This document shows, piece after piece, positions 13,206-26,482 of a DNA stretch of 64,000 nt. Source of the stretch: Certhia americana (Eukaryota > Chordata > Aves > Passeriformes > Certhiidae); assembly GCA_018697195.1 (NCBI GenBank), contig CM031879.1, forward strand, positions 41,505,715 through 41,569,714. Reading direction: 5' to 3'. How positions within the stretch are numbered: the first letter of the stretch is position 1; each line of letters starts with the position of its first letter. Below the pieces are notes generated by a model. It searched no databases. It had not been told where the DNA came from and was given only the letters and a program-made list of their open reading frames with translations. A program made the position numbers and the translations under genes.

Positions 13206-16200
13206 GTCATTTGTGGAAAACTGTTCTAAAGGTTAATGTCAGATGATTCCAACAAGTTGAACTTTAACACAGGATGGCATACATGTGTTTTTATACATTT
13301 CCCATTCCTCAGAAGAGCCACTTGCCATGACAAAATTGCTGAAATGCATCTGAGATAATACACAAGAGACAACTGCTTACAAGGGTTGTAAGGGTATGTA
13401 CTAGTTCAAAGGAACACTTTATTAGACATGGAGCTATTTACTTAAAAAGTGAAAGAACCCACAACAAGCAAGAAAATTATGGACAGATGCAGTTGATAGA
13501 AGCTCCCACTCAAAAATGGTCTTTCTCATACAGAAACATTAACATTTACATAAATCTGTAGGCTTTAAAGATGTCTATCAAAGTTTTTCTCAAAGTGGGC
13601 TGAGGTAAATACAAGATTTCATATGTCGTATGTGAGTATAATCAGAACAATGGTATAGAGGACTTTTTTCTAAGTAAAATATACGAAATACAAAGAGAAA
13701 AAAATAGCACATGACTGCATACTAAATTTTTTTGACAGAATTTCACTGAAGTGCCTTTGACTTTTAATGCTTATCATCATGCTGATTCGTAAATAGCATT
13801 AGGTAGACTCAAAGTTATCACCCTTGTGCCTGTACTAGAGGCAGGCACACCTACTGCATGTCTTAAAAATACAATAGGAGTACTTCCAACCTGGTCCATG
13901 AAAGGTAACAGGAGGTTCCAGGGTATTTGGAAAAACATTCTTAATTTCTTCCATTTACAGTAATTTCTATAATTTTCCTTATTTTGTTATCTGAAGAAAC
14001 ATAGTGCTAAGGAACACATCCAAGTAATAAATATACACCCAATTTATAACAGCAGAAAGAACAATATTCACTGGCTCCATGCAGGATATCTCACTGAAAC
14101 AAACATTTGAATTGTTTGATAGAGTGGTTTGTTTTCATTGGGAATTTTTTTTCTTCTTCAACTTTTCCTCTTAACAATGGACCTTTCTTCATTGCCTCCC
14201 TACTGTACTCCCTCCTGGTCTTGTCACGTAAGAATAGTTTGGTCAAATTCAAGACACCAGGTCATCTGGAGAGTTACTCCTGGAAAGGGAGTTAAACTCA
14301 TCTCTTGTCTTGAGGTCAGACAGAAAAACACTTATCTGAGCATCTCAGACCCATTTGTTTTTAAACTAGTGTGACTTCATAGTGAATTCTATCATTACAA
14401 TTCTCTCTCAGTGTTTTACAGGTAGGGAAAGAATGTGAATAAGATTCTTCTGGGAAGCTTCTTCTCAGCTAGGGGGAATAGGTTTGATAGTTGCATAGAA
14501 CATAACTGCATCACTCACGTTGTGCATGGCCAGGACCAGCCCAAGTACATGTGAGGGCCTGAGGGAGACTGTCAGCTGAAAAGATTCAGAGCCTCCTCTA
14601 GCACAATTACCCACGTCTTTCCAAGTTCAGTAGAGCTCTTTATTAGGGTCCTCCTCCCTGTTTGCTCCTCCTAAGCTGGCAAAGCACATTTGCCAAGACA
14701 AGCTGCTGCTGGTTGGAGCACTGATGCCAGGAAGGTTTGGAGTAGCTGCCGTGGTTATGCAAGGCTCTGGGCTATGCCAACAGCAGCAGGGACCAGGGTG
14801 ACCCACTGCTCAGCAGGGTCAAGCCTGGGGGCCAGTAGAGCATGCCCAGATAGCTGGTGGCTGTAGCCCACAGCAGGCTCTGCTTCCTGTACTACAGGCC
14901 TGTTTGGTCATCATTTCTTCCCCCTTCTTTCTGTTAATTTAATAACGAGGATGATATTTTGTCAAGAAATTGATAGTTTTTAACTTTGGTTTCAATGTGG
15001 CAAGAATTTCATCCAAACGCTTCATGCCTCACTGAGGACAAATAACACAAAGAACATTGTTTTGGAAAGAGAAAGGCATCAAGTTTGCCAGCAGCTTTGT
15101 TTATTGTGTTTGGGGGCTTCATGATGTAGTCTCCCACCCACTCCTTTTTTTATGTTATCTTGGCTTTTGAAAGTCTTGTAACCTAAAATATAATGATTAA
15201 AAATTTGTATGCAATTTCTAAAGCTGATTTCCATTCCCTAGGGAGTATTAATTCTGGTTTAATTTGTTTTCATCTTCATTGTGTGACAAAACACAGTTTT
15301 GTTTTTAGAAGGAGGAACCAACTGATACGGGAATATGCATGCAAGTGTTGGCAGGCATTTCATGAGGAAAGCTGAAGCCCATGAACTTGGACTTAAAACA
15401 AAAAATGTGCAGAGCTCACATGAACTTGAATTTGCCCTTAATTTGTGATACCCATAAACATTTATGATGCTTTGTTTTTAATCCCAGTAAGCCAATGTTG
15501 TTACTTTGGGTCTTTTAATAGTGTCTATTTATATTGTGAAATCATGACAACTGTGTTGTCTTCCCGTAAAGCCAAAGGTCAAGGGTCTGCTACAGCAAAT
15601 ACTAACACATGTGAAAAACTTCACTCATATGAATAATCAAATCGATTTTAACAGGGATGTGTTTTTAGGGTCAGGCTCCCAATATTTTGACATACTTCTT
15701 GAAATGTTCTGTGGATAGGAGTCATTGACTTTCATATGGTGATAAAATGTTCTAAACACACAAATAACTCCCCTCCAAAAGATAAGAATATGTTTGGTTT
15801 ATCAAGTTTTAGCAGTTACAATTTTACTTGCTAGTAGCTTTCTTTTCCTGAATACTAGTGTTGGAGGAGAGCTTAGAAGAGATAAAACAGAATTAGGGTT
15901 AGTGATTCCTATAAGTTAATGCATTTAACATTCATCTCCCTTCCTAAAGGAACCTGTATGTAACCACAAGTTTGGAGATCTCAGTATCTTTTGGCTTTAA
16001 TTTTCTGGTTAAGAATGATGGAACTAATTACCATTACAACAGTGATGTACTGCATTTAGTAATTTATACTGTGTATAGATCATTGATATGATGAAATGGA
16101 CAAATGTGCATAGGAGAGCACTCTTTTTAATCATAGAACTATGAAAATTCATGCTTTATGCAATAAATATTATTGTATTTTAAAGATTATACCTAGATGT

Positions 16201-19200
16201 AGTGCCTCTGCAGTGTGTGTACTGTAAAAGTAAATAAGAGACACACAAAACTCCAAATATAACCTGTAGTTTTTCAGGCTAAGCAGCTTGCCTTATAAAG
16301 AGAATTTCCTAGTTGACTATTGGGATACTAGAGTGATCCTTGGAAAGTTTTTTTATGAATAAGCAAATAATTTTTCCTTTTTTTTTGCACAGATTCCAAC
16401 TGTGTTAGAATGTATTTCCTGCAAAAAATTGTCTCAGAAAATCATGTCAGGAACAAATTGGTTTTCTGTTTTTTATTGGAATATATTCAATGGTTTTCCA
16501 CATTGCATGCTGAACCTTGTTCTCAAAATACATGTGCTATACCAGTGACTTCTGCTGTTAAATTAGGGAGAAGCTTTACATATATTTATTCTTCCTATAA
16601 AGGTGGACACATTTTGGAAAAGCTCGAGTGTAGATGTAAATCTATGAACATCAATATATTTTAATTTTTTAAGTATAAATGAGTTATTTTCTTCACATCA
16701 CCTTAAATAATAATGTCACAAAACTAGCAAAGGATCTGCAGTCTAGGTGTCATAACCTCCCTGACAGGAAAAGGAACGATTCCTCCATTAACATGGAGTT
16801 ATGTGTGTGATCTGTCCAGTGATATGCAGTGTCATTTAAGACATTCCATCATTCCCTGCTTGAGCACTCTGCTCTAATCTCATGAGGTACCCAGGGAAGA
16901 AACAATGATAGCCAAGGCATTAAAATGTAATCAAGATATGCAAATTCCTAGCTGAATGTGATTTGCTTGGAAAGAGAAATTCATCTAGGCATGGTCAAAT
17001 AAACAGTGTGTAATATGGATAATTAATCACCAAATTAGCAGCTGCAGTCCCATGAGAAGATTATGCAAATTAAAAAGGCCCCCATCTACTGTCACAATTA
17101 GACTACTTAATACCAAACTCTAAACAAAACAAAGCCCCTGGGAGCACCACAAAACAAGCAAATCAAACTTAGTGGGTCATATTCCAAATTTCACAGAGAG
17201 ATTTTCTAAGTGCTTTATTTTTCCTGATCTACAGAAACGGATTCATTTTCCCACTGACATAGCAGGCTCACTGAATAACCTGCAGCCTTGAAGCTCCACA
17301 TGTTGTTGCTTTACACAAGACTAAACTTCCATTCATAAAGTCCAAATCAGCAGCTAGAAGAGGTGGGGACTAGAGGATAAATCTCCATCCTAGGGGTCCA
17401 ATCCATGTAAAACAGGGAAGGGTACTGCAGAGGTGCGTTAGGTGTCTTCTGAACATGTAGAAGTTTTCTCCAGACACTTCAGCCGCTGCTTTGCACTTGT
17501 GTTTCAGTAACAGATCAGTCAAATCTCTTTATCTCTCTTAACAGAGTATTTGTTACATATTGTTAATATGTTCTGAAAAGATTTGTTCTACCTCCTCTGA
17601 AAACCTAATCCATGCATTCACTTTTCACTGGTTAATCCAAGACTGTGACCCCAAGGAAGCTTCATAGGGACTAGGCTGGGGTATGGGGCTATCTGGCCCA
17701 TGGCAGCACATGGCTCTGAGGCTGCACATTGCACTAAAACCATGGCCCAACCTAGAGTACAAAAAACATTGTCCAGCTAGGAAGCATGAGTGAACAGAGC
17801 TATTCAGCACTTGAAGCACAGCTTCCAAAAGATACCTGAGTAGTTCAGATTAATTCATACTAGCTCTGACTCAACCCAAAGTGAAATACATTGACTTTTC
17901 TGAATATAAGCTATGGAATTTTTTAATGAAAAATTGTAATATACTCACTCTTGTCTTCATTTATGGTGAAAGCAATTGTTCAAACAAGAAAATTGGCAAG
18001 GGTCCTGACTTCCATGTCCTGATGAACTCCATGTCCCTAGTTCAAGGGAACAAGGGAACAGCCTGTTTTGGAAAGGAATTTTGTACAATGAAGGCAAGAA
18101 ATAAGTTAGTGTGTCCTGAGCCAAGAAAAGCAGAGCTTCTTACTTCGAGTCGCTGGGTTCCTCTCAACAGAAGCATTTATGGGTGGAAGATACCTTTGAA
18201 AACACAGCATTGAGATTATCTATCTTATGGCAGCCTTGTCCAAATCTGACACTGAAATTGAGCAGAAGTTGACTTTTTAAGGAAGAGGACTTCTCTTCTG
18301 AAATGTCTTTCTCGGTCTTCTGATGCTCTGGAGCATGACTGGCTTCTAAAAATTTTACTCATGTTATTTAATTTAAACTTTTAATTCCTTCTGATGCTTT
18401 TGATAAGATTTTCAGTAACTTATTTAAACAAATAAATAATGCTCATGTTTTTAAGGTTCTTAAAGCTGCAGAGTAACTTGCTCTTCATGTAAAATAGCTT
18501 ATCCTTCTCCCAGGTAATTTGCTGACACTGCATACGATAGTTTCATGTTGTCTTATCAATGCAATGAAGTACATGCTTCTTACAAACCACAGCATCAACT
18601 TTCTCATTATTTTCATCTTTGAACCAATTGAGCAAATATTAATCAAGTACGTCAAAGGGTAAGCCCCAGCCACACTAGAAGAACAGGATCACAGAAATTA
18701 ACTGTAAATTTTAGTCTTCACTGATGTTTAGACCAAGAGATCATTTATCATCAGTCCATGTGACATGAATTGAGGCCACACCAAAGTTTCCAACATTGCC
18801 TTGTGTGTTTTGAAAGTGCAGCACCAAAAACTCAAGGTTTCCCCATGCTGTGTCAAGCAAAGTATTCTGGAAAATGATGGGTGTGCTGCTTGTGTCTTGT
18901 ATGCTGTGGAGAAATTGCAGAAAATGAGAATTCAGGGAAAATGAAGTGTGAGACTGCAGCTGGCAAATTTCTTGTGCTTTCATGAGCTTAAAGCTGTGAT
19001 GTGTTTTTAGATGCTGAACAAGATGTAAGACAAACAGAGAAGAAATTAAGCAGTCAGCTTCATCCCTGGGAGTTCACTGGGCTGAACTGTGCCTGGGGAT
19101 TAAAGTCCAGATGGCTGATGACTATGGGCTTGAGGACTATTAAAATAGGTCTTAAAAGGTCACAATCAACTGTGAATCAGACCATAGGGGTATGGTAAGG

Positions 19201-21240
19201 CTTAGCAGCCCCATTGTGAGCAGCTACACTGAAGTGGCAAAAGCTATTTGCTCATAGGGTTATCACCCTTTCTTGGGTAAGGTACAATGCAAATTCATTT
19301 CCACTGAGATGGAAAATTCAGGCACTGTTGAAGCTGCAGGTTTATGAGGCAATGGAAACCAATTTCAACTAAACTGTAACACAATTCCTGGCCTGTACCA
19401 GTCCCAGTGAGTTTCCTTATACCTGGTGATCTATTGTGCACACAGTTGCATGCTGTCCAAGGCTGGCTTTTCAAACCAGTATTTTCAGAGAGGGAGTGCC
19501 AGGGAGTCTTGACAGAAACACTCCCTCATCCAACCATCCATCTAATATGACAGTCCTGGGACAGTTAATCAAGCAATGCCTTTCCTTGGTGTTGCTGCAA
19601 CTGTCACATGCTAACAATTACACCCTTAACTGTAAATCCCATCCCATCCTATTGCCAAATCCCATCCTATGTTTTGCGTGGTTTATATTTGGAGGAACCC
19701 TTGTTGTAAGTCAGCCTAACCTGCCACTGAGAAAGGGAGACACTAATGTGTTGGTTACACAAACATGAGGAACTGATGAAACTGAATTACTACCTTTTAT
19801 ATAACTCTTTTTCATAGTTCAATGAAATGTAACTCCAAATGAAATAAGAAATTTGCAATCAGGATACAAAGGAACAAACAAAGTAGATTAACTGGTAAGA
19901 CGATACTGACAGCATTTTCTTAAATTATTACTAGGAAGATAATACCATCCAGCATATCTAAGCAGTGTTTTGAGGGAAAATTACTCTCTCCAAGGAGACA
20001 TTTTAATTAAGATAGAATTGTTAGATTGCAATTAAATTCTTGGATTGACAGTCTTTGTGATAATATTGTTTTTCTACTAATAGTGTACGCAAGTTTTAAA
20101 AAGCCAACCAGTATTTACTTATGTGAAGAATCCACTACCTTGTCAAAAGTGCAGAGGTAGGAGTCTACTGTTTGGTTTGTATTTTGTATATCATAAATGG
20201 CAGCAGGAATGGCAACACACCAAGAGGAAAACCTTTTCAAGCAGTGTGATTACTGTGTCTGACTACTAATACACATTTTCATTCCTCCAGTGATCACATT
20301 TTACAATAGAAAAGCATCAAATCTTATGGGAAAGATTGGACCTGATGTTGTATCTAGAAACTAATTTATTGGGAAATTGGATAGTGACAAAGCGATGATG
20401 ATTTATTTTTAATAGCAGATGCCTCATTAGTTATGATTTATTTAGATGACCTTCCCAGTCCTATGGTATTTTCCCCTCCATTATTTACCTCCTCTCTGAA
20501 CTCCACCCCCTCCAAAATCTTGTACTCTCCAAAAAGAAGATAAGTAAATACTGGTGACCAGATGCCTGATCTTGCAGGTCTATACTTGTGTTCATCATTC
20601 ATTTCCATGATCCTTTTCATGTATGGAACAAGCTATAAAAAAGGCCCTGGATCATTATTACAAATCACTATGTACCCCTCATCAGATGTTATTACCAAGT
20701 AACTTAAGGGGAAAAAATGTTCTTTTTGATTCTTTTTGATTTTTTTTTTTTTTTTTACTTGACCTACTTGGACTTTCAGATCAGTTGTGAAAGTGACATT
20801 TTTTTTAACCTTAAATGCATTAAATAATCTCCATGGACCTCACAGAATTTAACAATGCCATGCTTGAGTCATTATTTAAAATGCATAGCTCTTGTTATTG
20901 TTGGTTAATTATTGGGTTTAAACTGAGCATCTAAGCAAGCATCCCAGACTAATACTTGGCCTCCATTAAGCAAGAGGAAGAAAAACAAGAACAACAAAAA
21001 TCTAGCATCTTTTCTTCAGGAGAAGGGCTAGTAAGCTCACAGGTAGGCAGAGGAAGAAGGGCTTCACCCATGTGCCATCTCTCTCCAGAGATATGAATCC
21101 CAGCCCCTGAAAATATGAGAAGTATCAGCTTCCACTGTCAAACTCATTGGCTCCTTCACAATCCATTTTTCAAAATAAGTCTAGCTTTCTTTGTGCCTTT
21201 CAGTATCGTTCCCCATTTACTGTTCTACCCTACTAAGGGA
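13206..21240. other. AT-rich noncoding DNA, no gene recognised
   Basis: No coding exon is supported. A GC-richer patch at about 14520-14900 has no recognisable family. The possible conserved noncoding element at 16880-17110 is listed separately. A 9-bp tandem duplication (CAAGGGAAC) occurs at about 18044-18061, and a T-rich tract with a 10-bp tandem repeat (TTCTTTTTGA type) at about 20720-20757. The rest is read as intron or intergenic DNA. Confidence 0.6.
16880..17110. promoter_or_regulatory. Possible conserved noncoding element (POU/homeodomain site cluster)
   Basis: Two perfect octamer motifs ATGCAAAT lie at 16938-16945 and 17063-17070 in the same orientation. Between them are a TAATTAAT homeodomain core at 17020-17027 and a CAGCTG E-box at about 17040. 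This clustering resembles developmental enhancers in vertebrate gene deserts. AT-rich DNA yields such motifs by chance, so the call rests only on their density within about 200 bp. No conservation data were available. Confidence 0.3.
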
Positions 21241-21254
21241 ATTAAAGTGAATTG

Positions 21255-21900
21255 AAGTCAGCAGTGCTCTGAGAGCCAGGAGAGCCAACCTGGGGTGCCC
21301 TGGGGTCTGTCAGGTGCAGCATCACCAACCAGACAAGGGAAGGGATTGTCCTGTTCTGCTCTGCACTGGGGCAGCATCATCTCGAGCGCTGGGGGCAGTT
21401 CTGGGTGCCACAATATAAAACAGACATTAAACCATTAGAGAGTGTTCAAAGGAGAGCTACAAAGTGGTGAAAGGCCTTGAGGGGAAGCTGTGTGAGGAGC
21501 AGCTGAGGTCACTGTTCACGTCTGTTCAGCCTGGAGAAGAGGAGGCTGAGGGGAGACCTCATTGCAGTCTGCAATTTCCTTGTGAGGGGAAGAGGAAGGA
21601 CAGGCACTGATCTCTCCTCTGTGGTGACCAGTGATAGGACCTGAGGTAATGGCCTGAAGTTGTGTCAGGGAAGGTTTGAATATTAGGAAAAGGTTTCTCA
21701 CCCAGAGGGTGCCTGGGAACTGGAAGAGCTCCCCAGGGAAGCGGTCACAACACCAAACCTGACAGAGCTCAAGAAGTGTTTGGACAATGCTCTCAGGTAC
21801 AGGGTGTGACTCAGGGATGGTTCTGTGCAGGGCCGGGAGCTGGATTTTGATGATCCTTGTCAGTCCCTTCCAACGTGGCATATTCTGTGATTCTGTGATT
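21255..21900 (+). mobile_element. CR1 LINE 3' end, 5'-truncated
   Basis: The layout is typical of CR1. An ORF2 C-terminal part includes CTGGGGCAGTTCTGGGTGCC near 21386, GAGAGTGTTCAAAGGAGAGC near 21439, CAGCCTGGAGAAGAGGAGGC near 21528 and GGTTTCTCACCCAGAGGGTG near 21690. Then come the 3' UTR motif GATGATCCTTGTCAGTCCCTTCCAAC and two perfect ATTCTGTG 8-mers at about 21881-21896. Stops and indels break every frame, so it is inactive. It has the same orientation as the copies at 6.6 and 12.6 kb, and differs from the latter in its UTR, suggesting another subfamily. Confidence 0.93.
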
Positions 21901-24900
21901 AAATAGGCACAATGCTTCCTCAAGTCAATTCTTGCAGGTTAAATTTATGCAGCTGGAGTAGGAAGCCAGGGCCTCTTTTTTCTCTTGCCCTTACACACAA
22001 GTTTGAAGAGCTGTGCTTTCTGTCACACTCATAGTAGATATGATCTTTCTTCCCCAAATCTTAATGCTCTAAGCAGGAGAATTTTTTAGGATAACAGAGA
22101 ACCAAACACAGGTTTTTGTCTACCAAGGTAAATGTTGGAGTCATTAAAAGGATCAGTGCACTGCAGTACTATCAGGCATAAATGACAAGTACATTTTAAA
22201 TGGGGCCTGATGGCCTTAGAAGGAGGTCTCACCGCAATCTTAGTCAAATTCCTGCACAGGACTATGTCTTGGGATTTTGACTTAGGTAGGGTATTAAATG
22301 CTGGTTACTCTCCAACTTTTTGACTGAGTGTCAAAACTTCCATGTCTTTCATTGAAATATTTTCCTTTGAAAGTTTAGTTTTCAGTGTTTGGCTTTGCAG
22401 ACAGCTTGTCAGATCTTGCCAAAGCACCCTTTCCAAAAGTCTGAAAAAAAACCCCCACCTGTATAAAAGTGATTATTTGATGGTATTTATGTCCTCAAAG
22501 CCCTACAGAGAAGGAATTTTTTAATTCAAGGTGTCTGAGAACACCGACTTATCTCTTTTAAGAATACTTGTGTCTATATTTATTTGCCAAAACCTAAGTT
22601 TCAGATCCTTTTTTGTTTTCTTTTTTTTCCTGTGGAACCATTGATGATAGCATCTCTTACTTTCCCTGGGGTGCTGGTTCAACAGGTTTCATTGTTTATC
22701 AGCAGTCCTTTTTCCCTGTGATTGCCCCAGGTTGCCAACTTCATAGCTCAGGGCTCACCTTTGCCTCCAAAAAAAAATCCAACAGCAAAATGGGAGTGCA
22801 TCTCCCAAGCAGGAGCAATGTTTAAAGCAGAGATACAGGGATTTTCTGCAGGAAAAGCAGTCTTTTCCATCCCTGTACCCCACAGACAGTACACCTCAAG
22901 GTCTCTTGCTGCAAGAAAAGTGCCACAGCACTCAGAGAAGAGAAAGACTCTGCATAAATATTTCCTTTCTTACGAGGAAAAAGCTAGCCAAGTTATTCTG
23001 GGTGCTGCAAAAGAGATCTACTGGTTTCTCCTTATGGATGTCCTTTATTTCTTAGTTACTGCTTATTAAATCCCGGTGTGCAAACAGTAGCTCCAGAGCT
23101 CCAATCCTTGCAGTTTTTCCATTCCAACAGAAATATAGAAAAGTTTAATATAATTTTGCTGATTTGAGATCCAAGGCATTGAAAGTAAAATGCATAAAGC
23201 AAAATGACCATCCCTATGCGCATTTTCTCCAAGGACTTTATGCTAAAACAAAACATGAACTATCCTCTGGTAATTTAATAAGAAATGGATGCAAATTTTC
23301 AAAATATTGAAAATAATCATACTATTCTTTATAAATATAGAAAATGAGAATAATATATTTATGAAACACGGGAAAAGGAAATGTTCAACAGCACAGTTCT
23401 AGCTGCAAAAAATCCATCAGTATATTATAACACCAGCCATGTCAGACTTGAAAGCCAAATTGGTTTGCTGAACATGGTGAACATTAACTATTAAAACTAT
23501 TTTTTTTTTCCTTCCTAGAGCCACTTTTCTTGCAAATGGCAAAACCATTAGTTAGCTGCCAAACTATATTTTCCACTTAATTTCAATGTTGATGAATCTA
23601 GACATGGCAAAATTTGGGTTATCAGTAAATGTGAGGAAAAAAAAAGCTCAGGGCTTTAATGTAATTTTTTTCCTTCTGTGAACTCCATAAACTTTTCTAA
23701 TTTGAATAATTATAAACTTCACAGGGCTGACAAGGTTCACACAGGTAAATCACTGTGTTATCCGCTGTATCTGTGATCAGTTGAAACCTTAAAGGCATAG
23801 AACTGAACATCAACTTTCTGTCCATTCTCCCTTTCTGTAAATCAATGAGTTGTGTAGTTTTGTGCACATATCATATTGAATAAAATAGTTGTGATCAAAA
23901 GTAGCCAGAGATATCAACCACAATGGGTTAAAATTTCACACAGAGAAGCTTTAGATCTACTTGGCAATTTCCTCCTACTTGATCTTTATATTAAAAGCCA
24001 GGGCAATTTTTGAACGTGTCTTTATTAATTCATCTGCCTCTCACAGCATGGCTGTGTGGATATAATTGCCTATCTTACAAAATTATCAAGCAGTCTTTTC
24101 AGCTGTATATATTAAAAAGCTCAATTTATTATATCAAAATATGACATCTGTCCATCCTCCAAAGATCCTTGAAGAGAACACAGGACTTAGCAGCCAAAAG
24201 GCAGACTTCAGGATGAGTTTTTGATGGTCAAGGGACAAAAACAGCCTCAGATTTCCTGGAGCTCAAACTGGTTTTATGATTATTTTAATCTTTTGCATAA
24301 AAGTAGTAGCTAAAAAACATGATCTCATTTTAGGTCTTTCTGAGATTCATACTAGAAAGAATATATGGGTAGGAACCTGAGGAATTTGTGCTATGCACAA
24401 GAAATGTCACATTGAGTGGAAGAAGGTATCTGCAAAACCCAGTGCAGAAATTATGATGTTTGCATGCAAGTTTTCTCAAAACAAGTTAACAATCTATTAA
24501 AACTGCTCTAAAACTTCATGGAAACAGTGGGAGGACTCCCACTGATTTCAGAAGGCTGTGGCTTTCACTTCTGTATGTGCATATGCACGCTTCATTCCAA
24601 CAAAGCAAATCCACAGAGACCAGCACTTCCCTCAGAAGGCTCTGCTGAATGCATGCTGCTTAGCAGAGTGGGCCCAGCAGCAATTCTGTCACACTCTGAA
24701 TAACCAGAAAGGGACCTCTGTTCCAGCTCCAGCTACACACTACATTGAGCAATGGGTAATGGCATGGGACTGTCTGCTTGGCTTTCTCTAAAGGAATTGA
24801 AATGGTTGACAGGGCTTCCCAGACCCAAGATAGCCAGAAATGTTGAATTACAAGTATTAACAGATCTGATGAGGTTCTGTAGTGTTTGTCCAAATATCTT

Positions 24901-26349
24901 CTGCCAATTCTTATGTATTTGGTTAGATCCTGCAGAAAAAAAAATAATTGGGTCTAGGAGACTCAGTTGGGAAAGGGAAATATTTTACCTACAAATTCTT
25001 TTCTGAAACTTTTCATGTGAAGTTATTTCATGGAAGAAACTTTTGACACTGAGCAAGCTGTGGGAAGAAATCCACTGTTTCTGGGGTTTCTATAGCATCT
25101 GGAGGAAGCCAGAAGTACCTACAGAGAGGATCTGTTCCCTTAGGGAGGGTACATAACAAAAAGCAAGCAAAACAGATATATTTCAGGCTAGACAGTTCAT
25201 TCTCCTCAGCCCCTAGCATTTGTCAGCCAACATTCTTCCAGTTTAGAAAAATATTTAATGTTGGGGTAGTTATTTTAATTTTAGACCTTATCCAAAGCCT
25301 TACAGGTGCTTTCCAGGTCTGAAGGGATAATTGTAAAGTAAGCCTTATATCCATTTTGACAGATCTAGATCCAAGCATAGGGCAGGATTTTATTTCTAGG
25401 TGCAGATGTTAATTTTTTTGTGTGTAAATCATGTCGGTTCTTCTCAGTTAGCAATAATTTTGTCAGGGAACACAATACCTCAGATCAACCAGTCAGGAGG
25501 TGGACTTTCTGCATGGTTTAATTAAAATGAGTCTGTCAAGAACACCAAACGTATTTTCAGCATGCTGGGAAGGATTAACTGTTCTTAAATAGAAGACACA
25601 AATGTACTAGGCAGGAATGACAGAATAAAAAAGAAGGAATGACAATTGTCTCTCTACCCAACCTCAGCTTTCTGTCAAGCCAACAATTTTTCAGTAGTTT
25701 CCTGAACTGCAATAGCCACTACTTTTCTCATTCGAATTCCAAAAAAATCTTATTTTTACTTTTCTGGGAGGCTTGGCAAGGTGTGTCTTCTTTTGTCTGC
25801 CTAGCAGTGTACTACAAACAATTCCTCCAACCTTAGCACACTCAGGTACAGATTGCCCTGCTTTTTGACAGCTATTTGTGAACTGAGACACAGGCAAAGT
25901 AAATGGGAGGTCATTTCTTGTCATTGTATACTATCTACTGCAGCACATACTGAACAAACAAGTATGAGGGATACCATCAAGACAAATTTATTGAAACAAT
26001 TTTTACCTCTATTTTTCTTGAGTGGGATACAATGAGGTGTCTGAAAATGAAGAGGAAAATGTTTTATTTATTATTTCTACTATTTCTCTTTATCCTTTAT
26101 ATTACAATACTTGAACACCAGGAATAGGAATTATCATTCACTGCTTGATCTGGTATTATTCCCTTCTTTATCACATGCTGGAAGTACACAATACTAGTTT
26201 TGGTAATCATTTTGTCTCACTGGGTATGGACATCCATATTCATGGCCAATATAGTAACTTCCCACTTTTTACTCTTCTTGTCAATGTATGAACATTCAAG
26301 CAACAAATGTCCCTTCCCAGTGCATGTTTCTTTGGTAGTAAGATAAAGT
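21901..26349. other. AT-rich noncoding DNA, no gene recognised
   Basis: Several frames of 60-115 codons occur, for example at 22613-23069 and 24518-25006, but none shows a domain, a signal sequence or paired splice sites. A pyrimidine tract ending in CAG near 22732 has no clear donor. No repeat family was recognised. Confidence 0.55.
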
Positions 26350-26482
26350 AATCAGCATTTGCTGATTAGAGTCATAAGAAGGACTACTGGAGGTCATCTA
26401 GCCCAGTTCCTCACCTGGAGAAGGGCCTTGCCATTAGACTATGTTTCTCAGGGTCTTGTCCTTTCAGATTAAAGCTGTTGGA
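26350..26482 (-). mobile_element. CR1 LINE 3' tail fragment, reverse orientation
   Basis: Read on the + strand, GGAGGTCATCTAGCCCAGTT at about 26390 is the reverse complement of the CR1 3' UTR motif near the end of the element. It is followed by a CTCACCTGGAGAAGGGCC-like stretch and TTTCTCAGGGTCTTGTCC. Only about 130 bp are recognisable and the 8-mer tail is degraded (around 26365-26380). It is probably an old copy. Confidence 0.7.
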
